Source: Marinobacterium_A aestuariivivens
GTDB taxonomy: Bacteria > Pseudomonadota > Gammaproteobacteria > Pseudomonadales > Balneatricaceae
Assembly: GCF_042661465.1 (NCBI RefSeq)
Contig: NZ_JBHSWE010000001.1
Location: forward strand, 1,426,001 to 1,490,000
Direction: 5' to 3'
DNA: 64,000 nucleotides
Position 1 is the first letter of the stretch, and the number at the start of each line of letters is the position of its first letter. The notes beneath the pieces were generated by a model. It had not been told where the DNA came from. It did not search any database and saw nothing but the letters and a program-made list of their open reading frames with translations. Positions 29,932-39,003 of the stretch are shown piece after piece. The translations under genes and the position numbers were made by a program.

Positions 29932-30890
29932 ATGGCCAACACCACAGCGCCGCGCAAGGGGCAGGTCTCGCCAGACCGGACCTCGCCGGACAGGACCGCA
30001 CTGCAGGCCTTCGCCTGCCTGCTGATCGTCGGCAGCCTGCTGGCCCTCTCGCTGATCATTGCAAAACTTGCCGACGAAGCCGGCGCCCCGAGACTGGGCT
30101 TCCTGACCCTCTCGATCGCCGGTGCAGGCCTGGTACTGCTGGGTATCAACCGGCTGCAGGGGAAGACGATACAGCTGAGCCGGCGCCGGCTGGAATACGC
30201 CCTGCTGGCAGGGGCGCTGTTCGCCGTGCCCAATGCGCTCGGCTTTCTGGCGATCCGGCATGTCGGCGCGGGATTCGTTGCCATCGCCTTCGCCTTTCCG
30301 GTCCTCGTCACCTGGGGTCTCGCACTGCTGCTGAAGATGGAAAGACTCAGGTTCACCCGCCTGGTCGGTGTTCTGCTGGGTCTGTCGGGCGGCCTGGTGC
30401 TCGCCATCGCCAAGGCGTCCGGCATGACCGAAGGCGGCTACTGGGTAGCGCTCATCGCGCTCATTCCACTGATCGTCGCCGCGGGCAACATCTATCGCAC
30501 GCTGCGCTGGCCAGCCCGGACATCGCCGGTACTGCTGGCGGCGCTGATGATGCTCGGCGGCGCGATCTCGCTGCTGCCGTTCGCGCTGGCCCTCGAATCC
30601 CCGCCCAACAGCGGCAACAGCGATCAGCTCTGGTTGCTGCTGGCCGAAATCGCCGTCTTCGCCGTGCTCTACCTTTTTACTTCGTGCTGCAAAAGCTCGC
30701 GGGACCGGTGTACCTGAGTCAGATCGGCACCGTCGCGGCGGTTGTCGGCACCCTCGTTGCCGTACTGCTGCTGGGTGAAGCGCCACCGCCCCACCTTGGG
30801 CTGGTCGTCACCCTGGTCGCACTGGGCACTATTTTCTTCCAACGCGGTGCCGCCACCGCTTCCAGCGACAGCAAGGCGCCTTCCCGCTGA
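29932..30890 (+). CDS. DMT/EamA-family membrane transporter (one frameshift)
   Basis: About 319 residues with roughly ten transmembrane helices in two EamA halves (LAIRHVGAGFVAIAFAFPVL, VYLSQIGTVAAVVGTLVAVL, LLGEAPPPHLGLVVTLVALG). EamA proteins export amino acids, metabolites or drugs. The divergent MarR gene suggests the expression signal is a small aromatic or toxic compound. A one-base loss in the T run near 30672-30678 (LYLFYFVLQKLAGP expected) splits the frame. A GGAG ribosome site is weak but present (AGCAGGAGAA). Confidence 0.88.
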
Positions 30891-30929
30891 GCCGGACTGT
30901 CCTCACCACACTGCAGGAGTCACTGAACC

Positions 30930-31562
30930 ATGAACATCGTCGAAGCACTCAACTGGCGCTATGCCGCCAAGCGCATGAACGGCAGCAAAGTGCCACAGGA
31001 AAAGATCGACCGCATTCTCGAAGCCGCCCGTCTGGCCCCCTCCTCCTACGGTCTGCAGGCCTATTCCGTACTGGTGATCGAAGATAGCGCTCTGCGCGAA
31101 AAGATCAGGCTGCTCGCCTACAACCAGCCCCAGATCACCGAGTGCTCGCATCTGCTGGTGTTCGCCGCCTGGGAAAACGTCAACGAGGGGCATGTCGACG
31201 ACTTTATCCGGATGACAGCCAGGGAACGTGGTCTGAATGCCGCGGATCTCGACGGCTACCGGCAGGCGATCAACGGAACGGTGAACGGCTTTGCCAGCGC
31301 CGAAGAGCAGTTCCACTGGGCCGCCAAGCAGGCCTATATCTCACTGGGCACCGCTCTTACGGCTGCCGCCGCCGAACAGATCGACGCCTCGCCGATGGAG
31401 GGGTTCAACGCCGCCGGCCTCGACAAGCTGCTGAGTCTGCGTGAGCAGGGTATGCGCTCGGCCGTGCTGCTGGCGCTGGGTTACCGCGACCACGAAACCG
31501 ACCGCCAGGCTGCAATGAAGAAAGTCCGCTGGCCGAAGGACAGGATGTTCATACATCTTTGA
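30930..31562 (+). CDS. Nitroreductase-family NAD(P)H-dependent oxidoreductase
   Basis: A 210-residue flavin reductase of the NfsB type. FMN-binding residues fall in LNWRYAAKRMNGSKVP and APSSYGLQAYSVLVI, and the C-terminal AVLLALGYRDHETD motif is typical. The substrate may be a nitro compound, quinone or oxidised flavin. It starts 39 bases after the DMT transporter in the same direction, so both may answer to the MarR-type regulator. Intact. Confidence 0.92.
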   Translation: MNIVEALNWRYAAKRMNGSKVPQEKIDRILEAARLAPSSYGLQAYSVLVIEDSALREKIRLLAYNQPQITECSHLLVFAAWENVNEGHVDDFIRMTARERGLNAADLDGYRQAINGTVNGFASAEEQFHWAAKQAYISLGTALTAAAAEQIDASPMEGFNAAGLDKLLSLREQGMRSAVLLALGYRDHETDRQAAMKKVRWPKDRMFIHL

Positions 31563-31598
31563 TGCGACAAGATACCCCATATCCGCAGGGGGTACCTG

Positions 31599-31632
31599 CA
31601 TAGAGAGGATGCTGCCATAGAGAGGATGCTGC
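31599..31632. repeat. Two exact tandem copies of a 17-bp unit
   Basis: CATAGAGAGGATGCTGC occurs twice back to back just after the nitroreductase gene. It is probably a recent slippage duplication of no clear function. Confidence 0.9.
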
Positions 31633-31777
31633 AGGGGCACTGAATCAGCGCCCCTTGCCCCGGGATTCTAACCGGTGCACGTCCCGTCGATCTGCCCGAG
31701 AACTCTGGCTTTCAATCATTATCGATAGCGCCACTTCCGCCGGGTCTCCGGCGGGACAGACGCCTGGGCCGGGCAGG

Positions 31778-32191
31778 TCAGGTACTCTTGTCCGCCAGAA
31801 CATCGCCTCCCGCCGAAGCAGCGGTTCCCCCGAGCTGACGCTTGATCTCGGCCTCGATCTCGGCCTCTATCCTGGCCCTTTCTTCCGCAGGCAGTTGACG
31901 TAGCGTCTCTTCCGTCAGACCTCGCTCCTTGAGCATCACGAAACGTATGCGCTCGGCCGGACTCATGCCGAGCAGCTCCAGAAGCTGTTCACGGGCGCTC
32001 TGGGTGTCGCCGCTTGCCGCCGGCTTATCAGGCATGGCCTTTTCGGCCTCTTTTGCGCTTTGCCTTGCTGCCTGCGCGATCTGCTCGGCAAGCACCCTGT
32101 CGAAACCGGACGCCTGCTCGCGGCTTTCACGCCGCGCCGCCGATGCGCTCGCCGCGCCTGTATCGATAAAGCCCACCTGTTTGACAACCAA
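31778..32191 (-). CDS. Hypothetical charged helical protein
   Basis: 137 residues, MVVKQVGFIDTGAASASAAR onward, with no signal peptide or membrane segment. It is rich in Ala, Glu and Arg and predicted to be mostly helical. The most distinctive part is SPAERIRFVMLKERGLTEET, followed by ERARIEAEIEAEIKRQLGG. Proteins with this ERIRFVMLKERGLTEE core occur in Pseudomonas relatives without assigned function. It follows the LysR gene at 32246 on the same strand, 54 bases away. Confidence 0.65.
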   Translation of the reverse strand: MVVKQVGFIDTGAASASAARRESREQASGFDRVLAEQIAQAARQSAKEAEKAMPDKPAASGDTQSAREQLLELLGMSPAERIRFVMLKERGLTEETLRQLPAEERARIEAEIEAEIKRQLGGTAASAGGDVLADKST

Positions 32192-32245
32192 TTTTCTGCC
32201 TCCGTTGGATATGAACCGGAATCACCATGCCCGAATCGGGGCAAC

Positions 32246-33163
32246 TCAGATTACACCGACCCAGAGGCCGGCCTCGACCAGCTCGTGAACGAGCTCCCGG
32301 GACTCACGCGCAACCGTCCGTGTGGCCTGGGTCAGCGTATGCTGGGTCGACATGCTCATCACCAGCGAGCGGCTCAGTTGCGCCGGCGCGATGCGCCTGA
32401 CGAACAGCTGCCCCTGCTCGACTTCACGCTTGACCGACATGTAGGGGAGCACGGTCAAGCCGATCGAGGCCTCGACCAGATCCTTGATCGCCAGATAGGA
32501 GTCGACCTCGAAATTGATATTGAGGGCAACATTCAGCTGCATCGCCACCCGCTCGACAAGCACTCTCAGACCGTGCCGCGAGCTGGGCAGGATCAACGGA
32601 ACGTCGGCGATCTCCTTGAACTCGAGATCTCGATCCGGGCCGTCAAAACGGCGGGACGAGACCAGGCACAGGCTCTCGTCCACCAGCTCCTCGCAGATGA
32701 TCTGGGAGGTGCGGGACGTCCTGTAAAAGAGTGCCAGATCGACGCGTCCCGTTGCCAGCCACTCATTGACGTCACCACTGAAGGCCTCGACGATCTGCAG
32801 CGACACGTTCGGGTACTTTTCCTTGACCCTGAGCACCAGGGGTGCTGCCAGAAACTGACTTTCCGTGGGTGGCAGGCCGACCCGGACCTTTCCCGACACG
32901 ATGCCCTTGAATCCGCGGATTTCTTCGCTCAGATCCTCCATTTCCTCGATGATCGCACGGGCGCGCTCCAGAAAGACCTTGCCGGCATCGGTAAGCTCGA
33001 CACCTCGGCCGGTACGAGTGAACAACGCCAGCCCCACCTCCTCTTCAAGGTTTCTCAGCTGTCGACTGATGGCCGGCTGGGCAACTGAAAGCAGCACCGC
33101 CGCCCGGGACATGCTGCCCGCCTGCGCAAGCTCGACAAAATACCTCAGCTGCCTGAACTCCAT
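32246..33163 (-). CDS. LysR-family regulator divergent from the imidase operon
   Basis: 305 residues from MEFRQLRYFVELAQAGSMSR. The N-terminal winged helix includes SRAAVLLSVAQPAISRQLRN, and the C-terminal effector domain is typical (VRVGLPPTESQFLAAPLV, ASIGLTVLPYMSV). The Cbl/NAC-like arrangement suggests an inducer-responsive activator. Its own 5' region has a half site CTTCATG at 33187-33193. The full inverted repeat lies at 33420-33439, upstream of the divergent deacetylase operon. It is the best candidate for the protein that binds these sites; the LysR at 44622 is the rival. Confidence 0.92.
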   Translation of the reverse strand: MEFRQLRYFVELAQAGSMSRAAVLLSVAQPAISRQLRNLEEEVGLALFTRTGRGVELTDAGKVFLERARAIIEEMEDLSEEIRGFKGIVSGKVRVGLPPTESQFLAAPLVLRVKEKYPNVSLQIVEAFSGDVNEWLATGRVDLALFYRTSRTSQIICEELVDESLCLVSSRRFDGPDRDLEFKEIADVPLILPSSRHGLRVLVERVAMQLNVALNINFEVDSYLAIKDLVEASIGLTVLPYMSVKREVEQGQLFVRRIAPAQLSRSLVMSMSTQHTLTQATRTVARESRELVHELVEAGLWVGVI

Positions 33164-33169
33164 CACCAC

Positions 33170-33626
33170 ACTCCCCGGGATCGAGACTTCATGAATTATA
33201 AATACTCTTCAGATTATCGCCCCATAAGATTTTATTTAAAAGCGCAATTAATGTATTAACCTGGCGTGCAAACAGGCCCCCACCTATTTGCACATTATGT
33301 ACAGGACGTACTGTATGCCGCGTACGCATGGATGCGCATGAGCGGCCACGCCACGGAAACGGGCGCAGGTGCGCGAACATGCTGGTTTCCGTGGCGTTCG
33401 CATGGGCTTGCGGCCAATGATGAAGCGTTCCTGCTTCATGTATTAAACCGCAGGGTTAATAAGAACCAAGAACATAAACATTCATAATAAAATCAAAACA
33501 TAAAGCCCCGGTATTCCAAAGCAGCATAGCTGATAAAACCCAAAGAGGGCCTTAAGATTTTCATGCTTGATGTAAGATCGCCAAATGGATAGGCCATCAC
33601 CGAGCAATCAAGAAGACGGGGAAACG
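33170..33626. promoter_or_regulatory. LysR/imidase divergent control region with long AT-rich leader
   Basis: This 457-base region is much richer in A+T than its neighbours. It has the CTTCATGAATTATA half site (33187), the inverted repeat at 33420-33439 and a leader of about 190 bases before ATG at 33627. From 33413 on it resembles the region 45588-45740 upstream of the ich operon (GCCAATGATGAAG, GCTTCATG-N-ATTAA, TTAATAA, AAAGAGGG-CTT in the same order). No credible gene lies inside. Confidence 0.6.
33420..33439. promoter_or_regulatory. Inverted repeat ATGAAG-N8-CTTCAT upstream of the imidase operon
   Basis: ATGAAGCGTTCCTGCTTCAT is a 20-base inverted repeat in the T-N11-A style used by LysR proteins. 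It lies 188-207 bases upstream of the deacetylase start. The same arms with the same spacing recur at 45595-45614, upstream of the ich operon. Confidence 0.65.
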
Positions 33627-34505
33627 ATGCGTCCGAAATCACGAATTCATTACGAATTGTCGCACCAGCGAGATTTGCCACCTGGTCCCGATGGGAAAAA
33701 CCTCATCGTTCATATTGTCGTTAATATAGAGCACTGGAAATTCGACAGCCCGATTCCGCGCAAACTGCTGACCGCCCCACACGGCGTCGAAAAGGTTCCG
33801 GACGTGCCTAATTATTCCTGGGCCGAATATGGCATGCGCGTCGGCATGTCGAGGCTGCTCGGCACGCTGCAGGCGCGACAATTGCCGGCCAGCGCCAGCA
33901 TCAATGCCGGTGTTATCGACGCTTATCCGGCCTGCGCCGAGGCCGTTCGCGATGCGGGCTGGGAGTTCATCGGCCACGGTTACCACCAGCAGAGCCTGCA
34001 GGCCGCGGAAGCAAGCGACGAGCTCGAGCTGATCCGCCGCTCGATTCGACGTATCGAAGATTTTACCGGCAAGAGAGTACGCGGCTGGCTCAGCCCCGGG
34101 CTCAAGGAAAGTTACGACACGCCGGACCACCTCAGGGCAGCCGGTATCGACTATGTCTGTGACTGGCCCGTCGACGATGCGCCCTGCTGGCTCGACACCC
34201 GTTCGGGCCAACTGCTGGCGATGCCGTACAACCTCGAAATCAATGACAGCGTGGTTTACGCCGTCGAGAAGCACCGCTCGGCGGAGATGCTCAACCGGCT
34301 CGAAGACACCCTCGACTGCTTTGCCGCCGACCTGAAGCGTGGCCGCCCCAAGGTTCTGGGGATAGGTCTGCACCCCCACCTGATCGGCGTCGCGCATCGC
34401 TTCCCGTATTTCGAACGCATGCTCGATCTGCTGCAGGCGCATGACGATGCCGTTTTCATGACCGGATCCCAGATTTTCGACTGGTACAAGCACCATGACC
34501 ACTAA
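33627..34505 (+). CDS. Polysaccharide-deacetylase-fold hydrolase, probable cyclic imide hydrolase (PuuE/CIH type)
   Basis: 292 residues from MRPKSRIHYELSHQRDLPPG. The NodB-like fold is recognisable by NIEHW (residues 33-37), EFIGHGYHQQS with His117 and His120, GWLSPGLKESYDTPDHL and GLHPHLIG. These features belong to the PuuE allantoinase/cyclic imide hydrolase branch, which opens cyclic ureides or imides rather than deacetylating sugars. The length is close to the characterised Pseudomonas putida imidase of 293 residues. It overlaps the amidase gene by eleven bases. An imide is the likely substrate class (inference); allantoin is less likely because no other purine genes are near. Confidence 0.8.
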   Translation: MRPKSRIHYELSHQRDLPPGPDGKNLIVHIVVNIEHWKFDSPIPRKLLTAPHGVEKVPDVPNYSWAEYGMRVGMSRLLGTLQARQLPASASINAGVIDAYPACAEAVRDAGWEFIGHGYHQQSLQAAEASDELELIRRSIRRIEDFTGKRVRGWLSPGLKESYDTPDHLRAAGIDYVCDWPVDDAPCWLDTRSGQLLAMPYNLEINDSVVYAVEKHRSAEMLNRLEDTLDCFAADLKRGRPKVLGIGLHPHLIGVAHRFPYFERMLDLLQAHDDAVFMTGSQIFDWYKHHDH

Positions 34506-35196
34506 GCACAACACTGTAGAAGAGCGGATCCTGGCAACGCTCGCCGAACGCGTATCCCCGAATCACAGCGCGCTGCTGATCATCGACATGCAAAAAGATT
34601 TTTGCGTCGATGGTTATGCCGCCAGCCAGGCCGGAAGGCCGCTGGGCGCCGTTCAGGCCATGATCCCCGCGCTGGCCGAAACCCTTGAGCGGGCCAGAGA
34701 GAGGGGCGTCCTCGTCTGCCACGTCGGGTTTCTGACGCTGCAGCATCACTTCAGCGACACCGCGCCCTGGTTGAGCCAGCGGCGCCGCTCCACCTATGCC
34801 TCCGACCGGATCGCGATGCAGGGGTCGGACGGTGCCGATTTCATCGATGCGCTGTCGCCGCGTGAGGACGAGATCGAGATCCGCAAGCACCGCTACAGCG
34901 CATTCAAGGGCACCAACCTGGATATGGTGCTGCGCGCAAACGGCATCAAGACGGTAATACCGGTAGGCGTTTCGACCAACGTCTGCGTCGAGAGCACCAT
35001 CCGCGATGCCTTCGAGCTGGGCTACTACGTCTGCGTGCCCGGCAACCTGTGCGCCTCCTGGGACACCGAGCTGCACAATGCCACGCTGAAAAACGTGAAT
35101 GCACGTTTCGGTCTCGTTTGCGACCAGGCATCGCTGCTGAATGCCTGGGAAATTCAGCCCCGCCAGCCACACACCCAACCGCAGGAACTGATATGA
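34495..35196 (+). CDS. Isochorismatase-fold amidohydrolase, probable half-amidase
   Basis: 233 residues with the Asp-Lys-Cys triad of cysteine hydrolases: Asp31 in LLIIDMQKDFC, Lys131 in IRKHRYSAF, and Cys164 in VSTNVCVEST. STNVCVES and the RYSAF motif resemble the RutB/biuret hydrolase/maleamate amidase branch, which cleaves linear amides or ureides of dicarboxylic acids. Placed after an imidase gene with overlapping ends, it would remove ammonia from the half-amide. It overlaps the following MmgE/PrpD gene by four bases (ATGA). Confidence 0.87.
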   Translation: MTTKHNTVEERILATLAERVSPNHSALLIIDMQKDFCVDGYAASQAGRPLGAVQAMIPALAETLERARERGVLVCHVGFLTLQHHFSDTAPWLSQRRRSTYASDRIAMQGSDGADFIDALSPREDEIEIRKHRYSAFKGTNLDMVLRANGIKTVIPVGVSTNVCVESTIRDAFELGYYVCVPGNLCASWDTELHNATLKNVNARFGLVCDQASLLNAWEIQPRQPHTQPQELI

Positions 35197-36587
35197 CAAC
35201 TTCCGCTCTTACCTTCGAGGCTTCGAAATTCGCCGCCAATCTCTGTTTCGAGGACATCCCCGACGAGGCTCTGCGCATCGCCCGGCGCTGTATCATTGAT
35301 GGCCTGGGCGTCATGCTGGCAGGTTCCGACCAGGAGATCGCGACCGTCACGAAGCAATACATCGACAGTGTCCGAGGCCCCGCCCAGGCGCGCTTTGTCG
35401 GCGACGGCCAGGAGCGGGTGTCGGCTCCGCAGGCGGCCTTCTGCAACGGTATCGCCGGACATGCGATGGACTGGGACGATACCCAGCTGGCGGAATCTCC
35501 CGGACGCCAGTACGGCCTGCTGACCCACCCGACCATTCCGCCGCTCGCCGCAGCCCTGGCCGTTTCCGACATGCTTGGAAATGTCGACGGCAGGCAGTTC
35601 ATCACCGCCTTCGTGGCCGGCTTCGAAGTCGAGTGCAAGATTGCCGAGGCGATCAACCCCGACCATTACAAATTCGGCTTCCATACCAGCGGCACCATCG
35701 GTACCTTCGGCGCCGCCGTGGCAGCGGCCAAGCTGCTTGGCCTGGATGAAACCGGCATCGCCCGTGCAATCGGCGGCGCGGCCTCCATGGCATCGGGCAT
35801 CCGCGCCAATTTCGGTACCATGGGCAAGCCGATGCATGTTGGCCGCGCCGCCGAGAACGGTGTCACCAGTGCACTTCTGAGCCAGACCGGTTTCAGCTTC
35901 AACGAAGAGGCCCTCGACGGTACCTGGGGTTACCTCTCCGTGGCTGGCCGCGGCGGTGAGCCGGAATACGTCCTGGGGCGCTTCGGCAAGCCTTTCTCGA
36001 TCACTGAGCCCGGTGTCAGCATCAAGCCCTATCCCTGCGGCGTGCTCACGCACCCGTCGATGGACGCGCTGAAATTCCTGCTCGAGGAGAACGACCTCCA
36101 GGCCTCGGATATCGAGAAAGTGACCCTGCATGCGGCGTCCAACATTCTCAACCCGATTCGCTTCAAAACCGCCAAAACGGAGCTCGAAGGCAAATTCTGC
36201 ATGGCATTCCTGCTTGCGGCCATTATTCTGCGTCGCCGGGCCGGCAAGCAGGAGTTCACCGACGCGTTCGTCAACTCTCCGGAAAGCCAGAGCATGCAGT
36301 TGAAGGTCGAAACCAGCCTCGATCCCGAAATCGAAGCGATGGGATACGACCGTATCCGCTCGCGCGTGGAAGTGGTCACCAAAACCGGGAAGGTCATCGA
36401 GAAATGGGCCAACGAGGCCTACCGCGGCAGCCCCCACAACCCCCTCAGCGATGACGAACTGGAGGGCAAGTTCCTCGACTGCGCCCAGGGCGTTGTCGAC
36501 ACCGCCCAGGCCAAGTCCATTCTCGACATGGCCTGGGAGCTCGAGCATATCGAGAACGTCAGTTCGCTGATCGATATTCTCGGCTAG
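35193..36587 (+). CDS. MmgE/PrpD family protein (copy 1)
   Basis: 464 residues from MTTSALTFEASKFAANLCFE; I chose the ATG that overlaps the preceding stop. The family fold is shown by AWDWDDTQ-like HAMDWDDTQLAESPG, HPTIPPLAAALAV, FHTSGTIGTFGAAVAAAKLL and SIKPYPCGVLTHPSMDA. MmgE/PrpD enzymes include 2-methylcitrate dehydratase, cis-aconitate decarboxylase and an iminodisuccinate epimerase, all acting on polycarboxylates. The exact reaction cannot be read from the sequence. It is the third gene of the imidase operon, and a hairpin follows. Confidence 0.88.
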   Translation: MTTSALTFEASKFAANLCFEDIPDEALRIARRCIIDGLGVMLAGSDQEIATVTKQYIDSVRGPAQARFVGDGQERVSAPQAAFCNGIAGHAMDWDDTQLAESPGRQYGLLTHPTIPPLAAALAVSDMLGNVDGRQFITAFVAGFEVECKIAEAINPDHYKFGFHTSGTIGTFGAAVAAAKLLGLDETGIARAIGGAASMASGIRANFGTMGKPMHVGRAAENGVTSALLSQTGFSFNEEALDGTWGYLSVAGRGGEPEYVLGRFGKPFSITEPGVSIKPYPCGVLTHPSMDALKFLLEENDLQASDIEKVTLHAASNILNPIRFKTAKTELEGKFCMAFLLAAIILRRRAGKQEFTDAFVNSPESQSMQLKVETSLDPEIEAMGYDRIRSRVEVVTKTGKVIEKWANEAYRGSPHNPLSDDELEGKFLDCAQGVVDTAQAKSILDMAWELEHIENVSSLIDILG

Positions 36588-36598
36588 CCGCAGACCGT

Positions 36599-36628
36599 GC
36601 AGTTCCCGCGTAGCACAGCGGGAACTGC
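36599..36628. terminator. 11-bp hairpin after the imidase operon
   Basis: GCAGTTCCCGC and GCGGGAACTGC form a perfect stem with an eight-base loop, starting twelve bases after the MmgE/PrpD stop. No T-run follows, so it may be a Rho-dependent or 3'-protecting hairpin. Confidence 0.6.
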
Positions 36629-36729
36629 CTGCGAGTACATCAAGCGGATCTTTGCGGGTCGTAGATTGAAGCAGGTATACTGCCCTGGACTAGCAATTTA
36701 TAGCGGCGTTATGCGCCAACGGATAAAAC

Positions 36730-37239
36730 ATGAAGCAAAAAGGCAAACTGTTCTTCTTTTGTGGAAAAATGGGGGCAGGAAAATCCACCACCTCTAAGGT
36801 CGTTGCCATGGAAAACAATGCGGTGCGCATTTCCGAAGACGAATGGTTATCCGAGCATTACCCGAACCAGATTCAGACGTTCGACGACTACCTAAAATTA
36901 TCTGGAGTCATTAAGCCATTTATCAAATCACTTGTACAAAGTATCTTGGATTCTGGTGCAAATGTTGTCATGGACTTCCCAGCCAATACAGTAAAGCAAA
37001 GGGCTTGGTTTATTTCTCTTTGCTCAGAAATAGGCTGTGGACATGAACTGCTTTTCCTTGACCTCACGGATGAACAGTGCCTTGCCCAAATAGCGAAACG
37101 TCGTATTGAACAGCCAGAACGTGCTCAATTCGATACCGAAGCCGTCTTTGCCCATGTTACGAAGTTCTTTGAACGTCCAGGTGACGAGGAATACCTTAAT
37201 ATCGTGCATGTAGCCGGAAACGCATCACAAAGCATTTAA
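36730..37239 (+). CDS. Small P-loop kinase-like ATPase, AT-rich orphan
   Basis: 169 residues, MKQKGKLFFFCGKMGAGKST onward, with Walker A GKMGAGKST at about residues 12-20. The layout resembles gluconate/shikimate-kinase-like or zeta-toxin-like P-loop phosphotransferases (RISEDEWLSEHYPNQ, NVVMDFPANTVKQRAWF, LLFLDLTDEQCLAQIAKRRI). Members are usually annotated as AAA family ATPase with unknown substrate. Codon use is clearly more AT-rich than the flanking MmgE/PrpD genes. It stands alone between two convergent metabolic blocks, so lateral acquisition is likely. Confidence 0.85.
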   Translation: MKQKGKLFFFCGKMGAGKSTTSKVVAMENNAVRISEDEWLSEHYPNQIQTFDDYLKLSGVIKPFIKSLVQSILDSGANVVMDFPANTVKQRAWFISLCSEIGCGHELLFLDLTDEQCLAQIAKRRIEQPERAQFDTEAVFAHVTKFFERPGDEEYLNIVHVAGNASQSI

Positions 37240-37399
37240 GAAGGAATTCCGCAGCAGCATACCTGTTCCCGCGCTCCATTTTTATGTCGAAATTCAAGAA
37301 CAAAGCTGAAACGGGGCCTTCTTTCAACCAGGTTATAAAATCCTCTTCATTGACATGAAGTGTAGCCTGCCTGCGCTCAACAACATCAACTCCATACAT
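37196..37399 (-). CDS. Doubtful small ORF at the edge of the AT-rich island
   Basis: 67 residues (MYGVDVVERRQATLHVNEED onward), AT-rich like the neighbouring kinase. Its end overlaps the kinase 3' end by 44 bases on the other strand. No family or ribosome site is convincing. The rest of 37400-37611 contains no recognisable gene. It may be part of the same imported segment. Confidence 0.25.
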   Translation of the reverse strand: MYGVDVVERRQATLHVNEEDFITWLKEGPVSALFLNFDIKMERGNRYAAAEFLLKCFVMRFRLHARY

Positions 37400-37611
37400 C
37401 TCAACCGCCTCTATTCCCGCTCCCGAAGAGCGGTATCAAAAGCATATCGACCCGCTCCATATTTTTTGGAAAAACCACATCAGTATTCAACAGGAAGAGC
37501 CGAGACAAGGGAACCTGTACGGCTGTGACTTTACGGTCATCTGCAAACCGGGAATGGCTGCTGAGGCGCAAGGCCCCAGCGTCCGGGATTGGTCTTGGTG
37601 AATAGCCAGGC

Positions 37612-38951
37612 TCAGAGATCCACCAGGGCCTCCAACCCGGCGAACAGCGACAGTGGTACCGAACCGGAAGACGGCAGGCCGAGAATCGCCTGCTCGAAGT
37701 CCGCCGCCAGTTCATCGGCCACCCCGGCATGCGCCAGCAACTGCCGAAACTTCCTGCGGCTGGCCGCAGCATCGACCGGATTCTCCGGATCGCCCCGGGC
37801 CGAAAGAACGGACTGTTCGATACAGTCGCCCGTCCGGGTGTAAAGCCGCACCCGGCAACCGAAGCGCTGTGGAAATTCGGCACTGATATCGGGCGCCTCG
37901 AAGACCGCGATCTTGCGCCGCAGACGACCGATGACGGCATCGTTCAGCGCCTCGCCTTCATAGTCCTGGAGTTCCGGCTCGCCCTTGCTCAGTGCGACGG
38001 CGAACGCATGCTGCAGACTGAATCTTGCCCGGTGCGGGCTGTCCGGTACTGCATCGTCGCAAAACTCCACCGCGCTCCTGTAGGTCTGCATTTCGACACG
38101 GTCGACCTCGTCGGTGGATACCGCCGGGCGGTAGCGCAGCGCGGCCTCGACGACCGGATGCGTATGACGACAGCCGGGCCAGGGTTTCTCGCTAACCTCC
38201 TCGATCTTCCAGTCGCCGGCGCCGGTCTGCCCGAGGGCCTCGGCCCGGGCCCTGGACGAGGTCGCCGCAAGCAGCCCCAGTTCTCCCTCGATGATCTGTC
38301 GCGGCGCCGGAAAGCCGACCCTGCCAGGTCTGCGGCCAGTACACCGCTCTGAGCCGCCCGGGCCGTGGCCAGCTGCTTGGCAAAGCCCTGTTCGAGCCGG
38401 CATTGCCAGAGCCCGCTGGCCTGCATTCCGGCCAGGCCGACCGCATCGGCAAACCGTTCTCCATCCAGCGCCATCAGGCTGGCGGCCGCCACCGCGGCGC
38501 CGAAAACGCCGCAGGTCGCTGTGCTGTACCAGTAGCGGTAGTGATCAGGCCCCGCAACCTCGCCGACGCGAATGGCTGCCTCATAGCCCCTGACGATCGC
38601 CGCCAGCAGCGCCCCGGCGCTACTCGATTCCCGTTGCGCCACCGCCAGCGCCGCCGGGATCACCGTATCGCCCGGATGCACGATCGCCATGCGGTGAAGA
38701 TCATCCATCTCGAGGATGTTGCCGAGAGCGCCATTGACGAACGCCGCCACAGACGCCTCCCGCCTGCCGCCGCCGATGCAGGGCACCGGCCCCGCCGGCA
38801 ACGCCCGTGCATAAACGGCAACGGCCCTGCCCGGCGCCTCCCCGGCACCGGCGGTGGCACAGCCCAGCCAGTCGAGCAATCGATAGGCGGCCAGCTCCCG
38901 GGCCGCCTGGCTGACCTCTCGATGTAACAATTCCATGAATTTATCGGACAT
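37612..38951 (-). CDS. MmgE/PrpD family protein (copy 2, one frameshift)
   Basis: About 446 residues from MSDKFMELLHREVSQAAREL. Family marks are EMDDLHRMAIVHPGDTVIPA, AIVRGYEAAIRVGEVAGPDH, YRYWYSTATCGVFGAAVAAA and EKPWPGCRHTHPVVEAALRY. The last supplies the conserved C/H-x-H motif of the active site. A one-base loss near 38315-38335 splits it. It follows copy 3 on the same strand with a 52-base gap. The copies are diverged rather than recent duplicates, which suggests different reactions or stereochemistry. Confidence 0.87.
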
Positions 38952-39003
38952 GATCAAACCTCCGGGTCGGGCCAAGCACCCAACCCGATGTTGTGAGAGC
39001 GCC

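Noticed and set aside
33627..34505. Reading the deacetylase-fold gene as a chitin or peptidoglycan deacetylase
   Set aside because: No signal peptide or sugar-deacetylase D-HD motif is seen. The NIEHW, GHGYHQ and GLHPHLIG motifs belong to the imidase/allantoinase branch.
36660..36729. Integron attC site before the AT-rich kinase gene
   Set aside because: Only a single core-like GGCGTTATGC is present. No complementary arm or conventional GTTRRRY was found, and no integrase is nearby.
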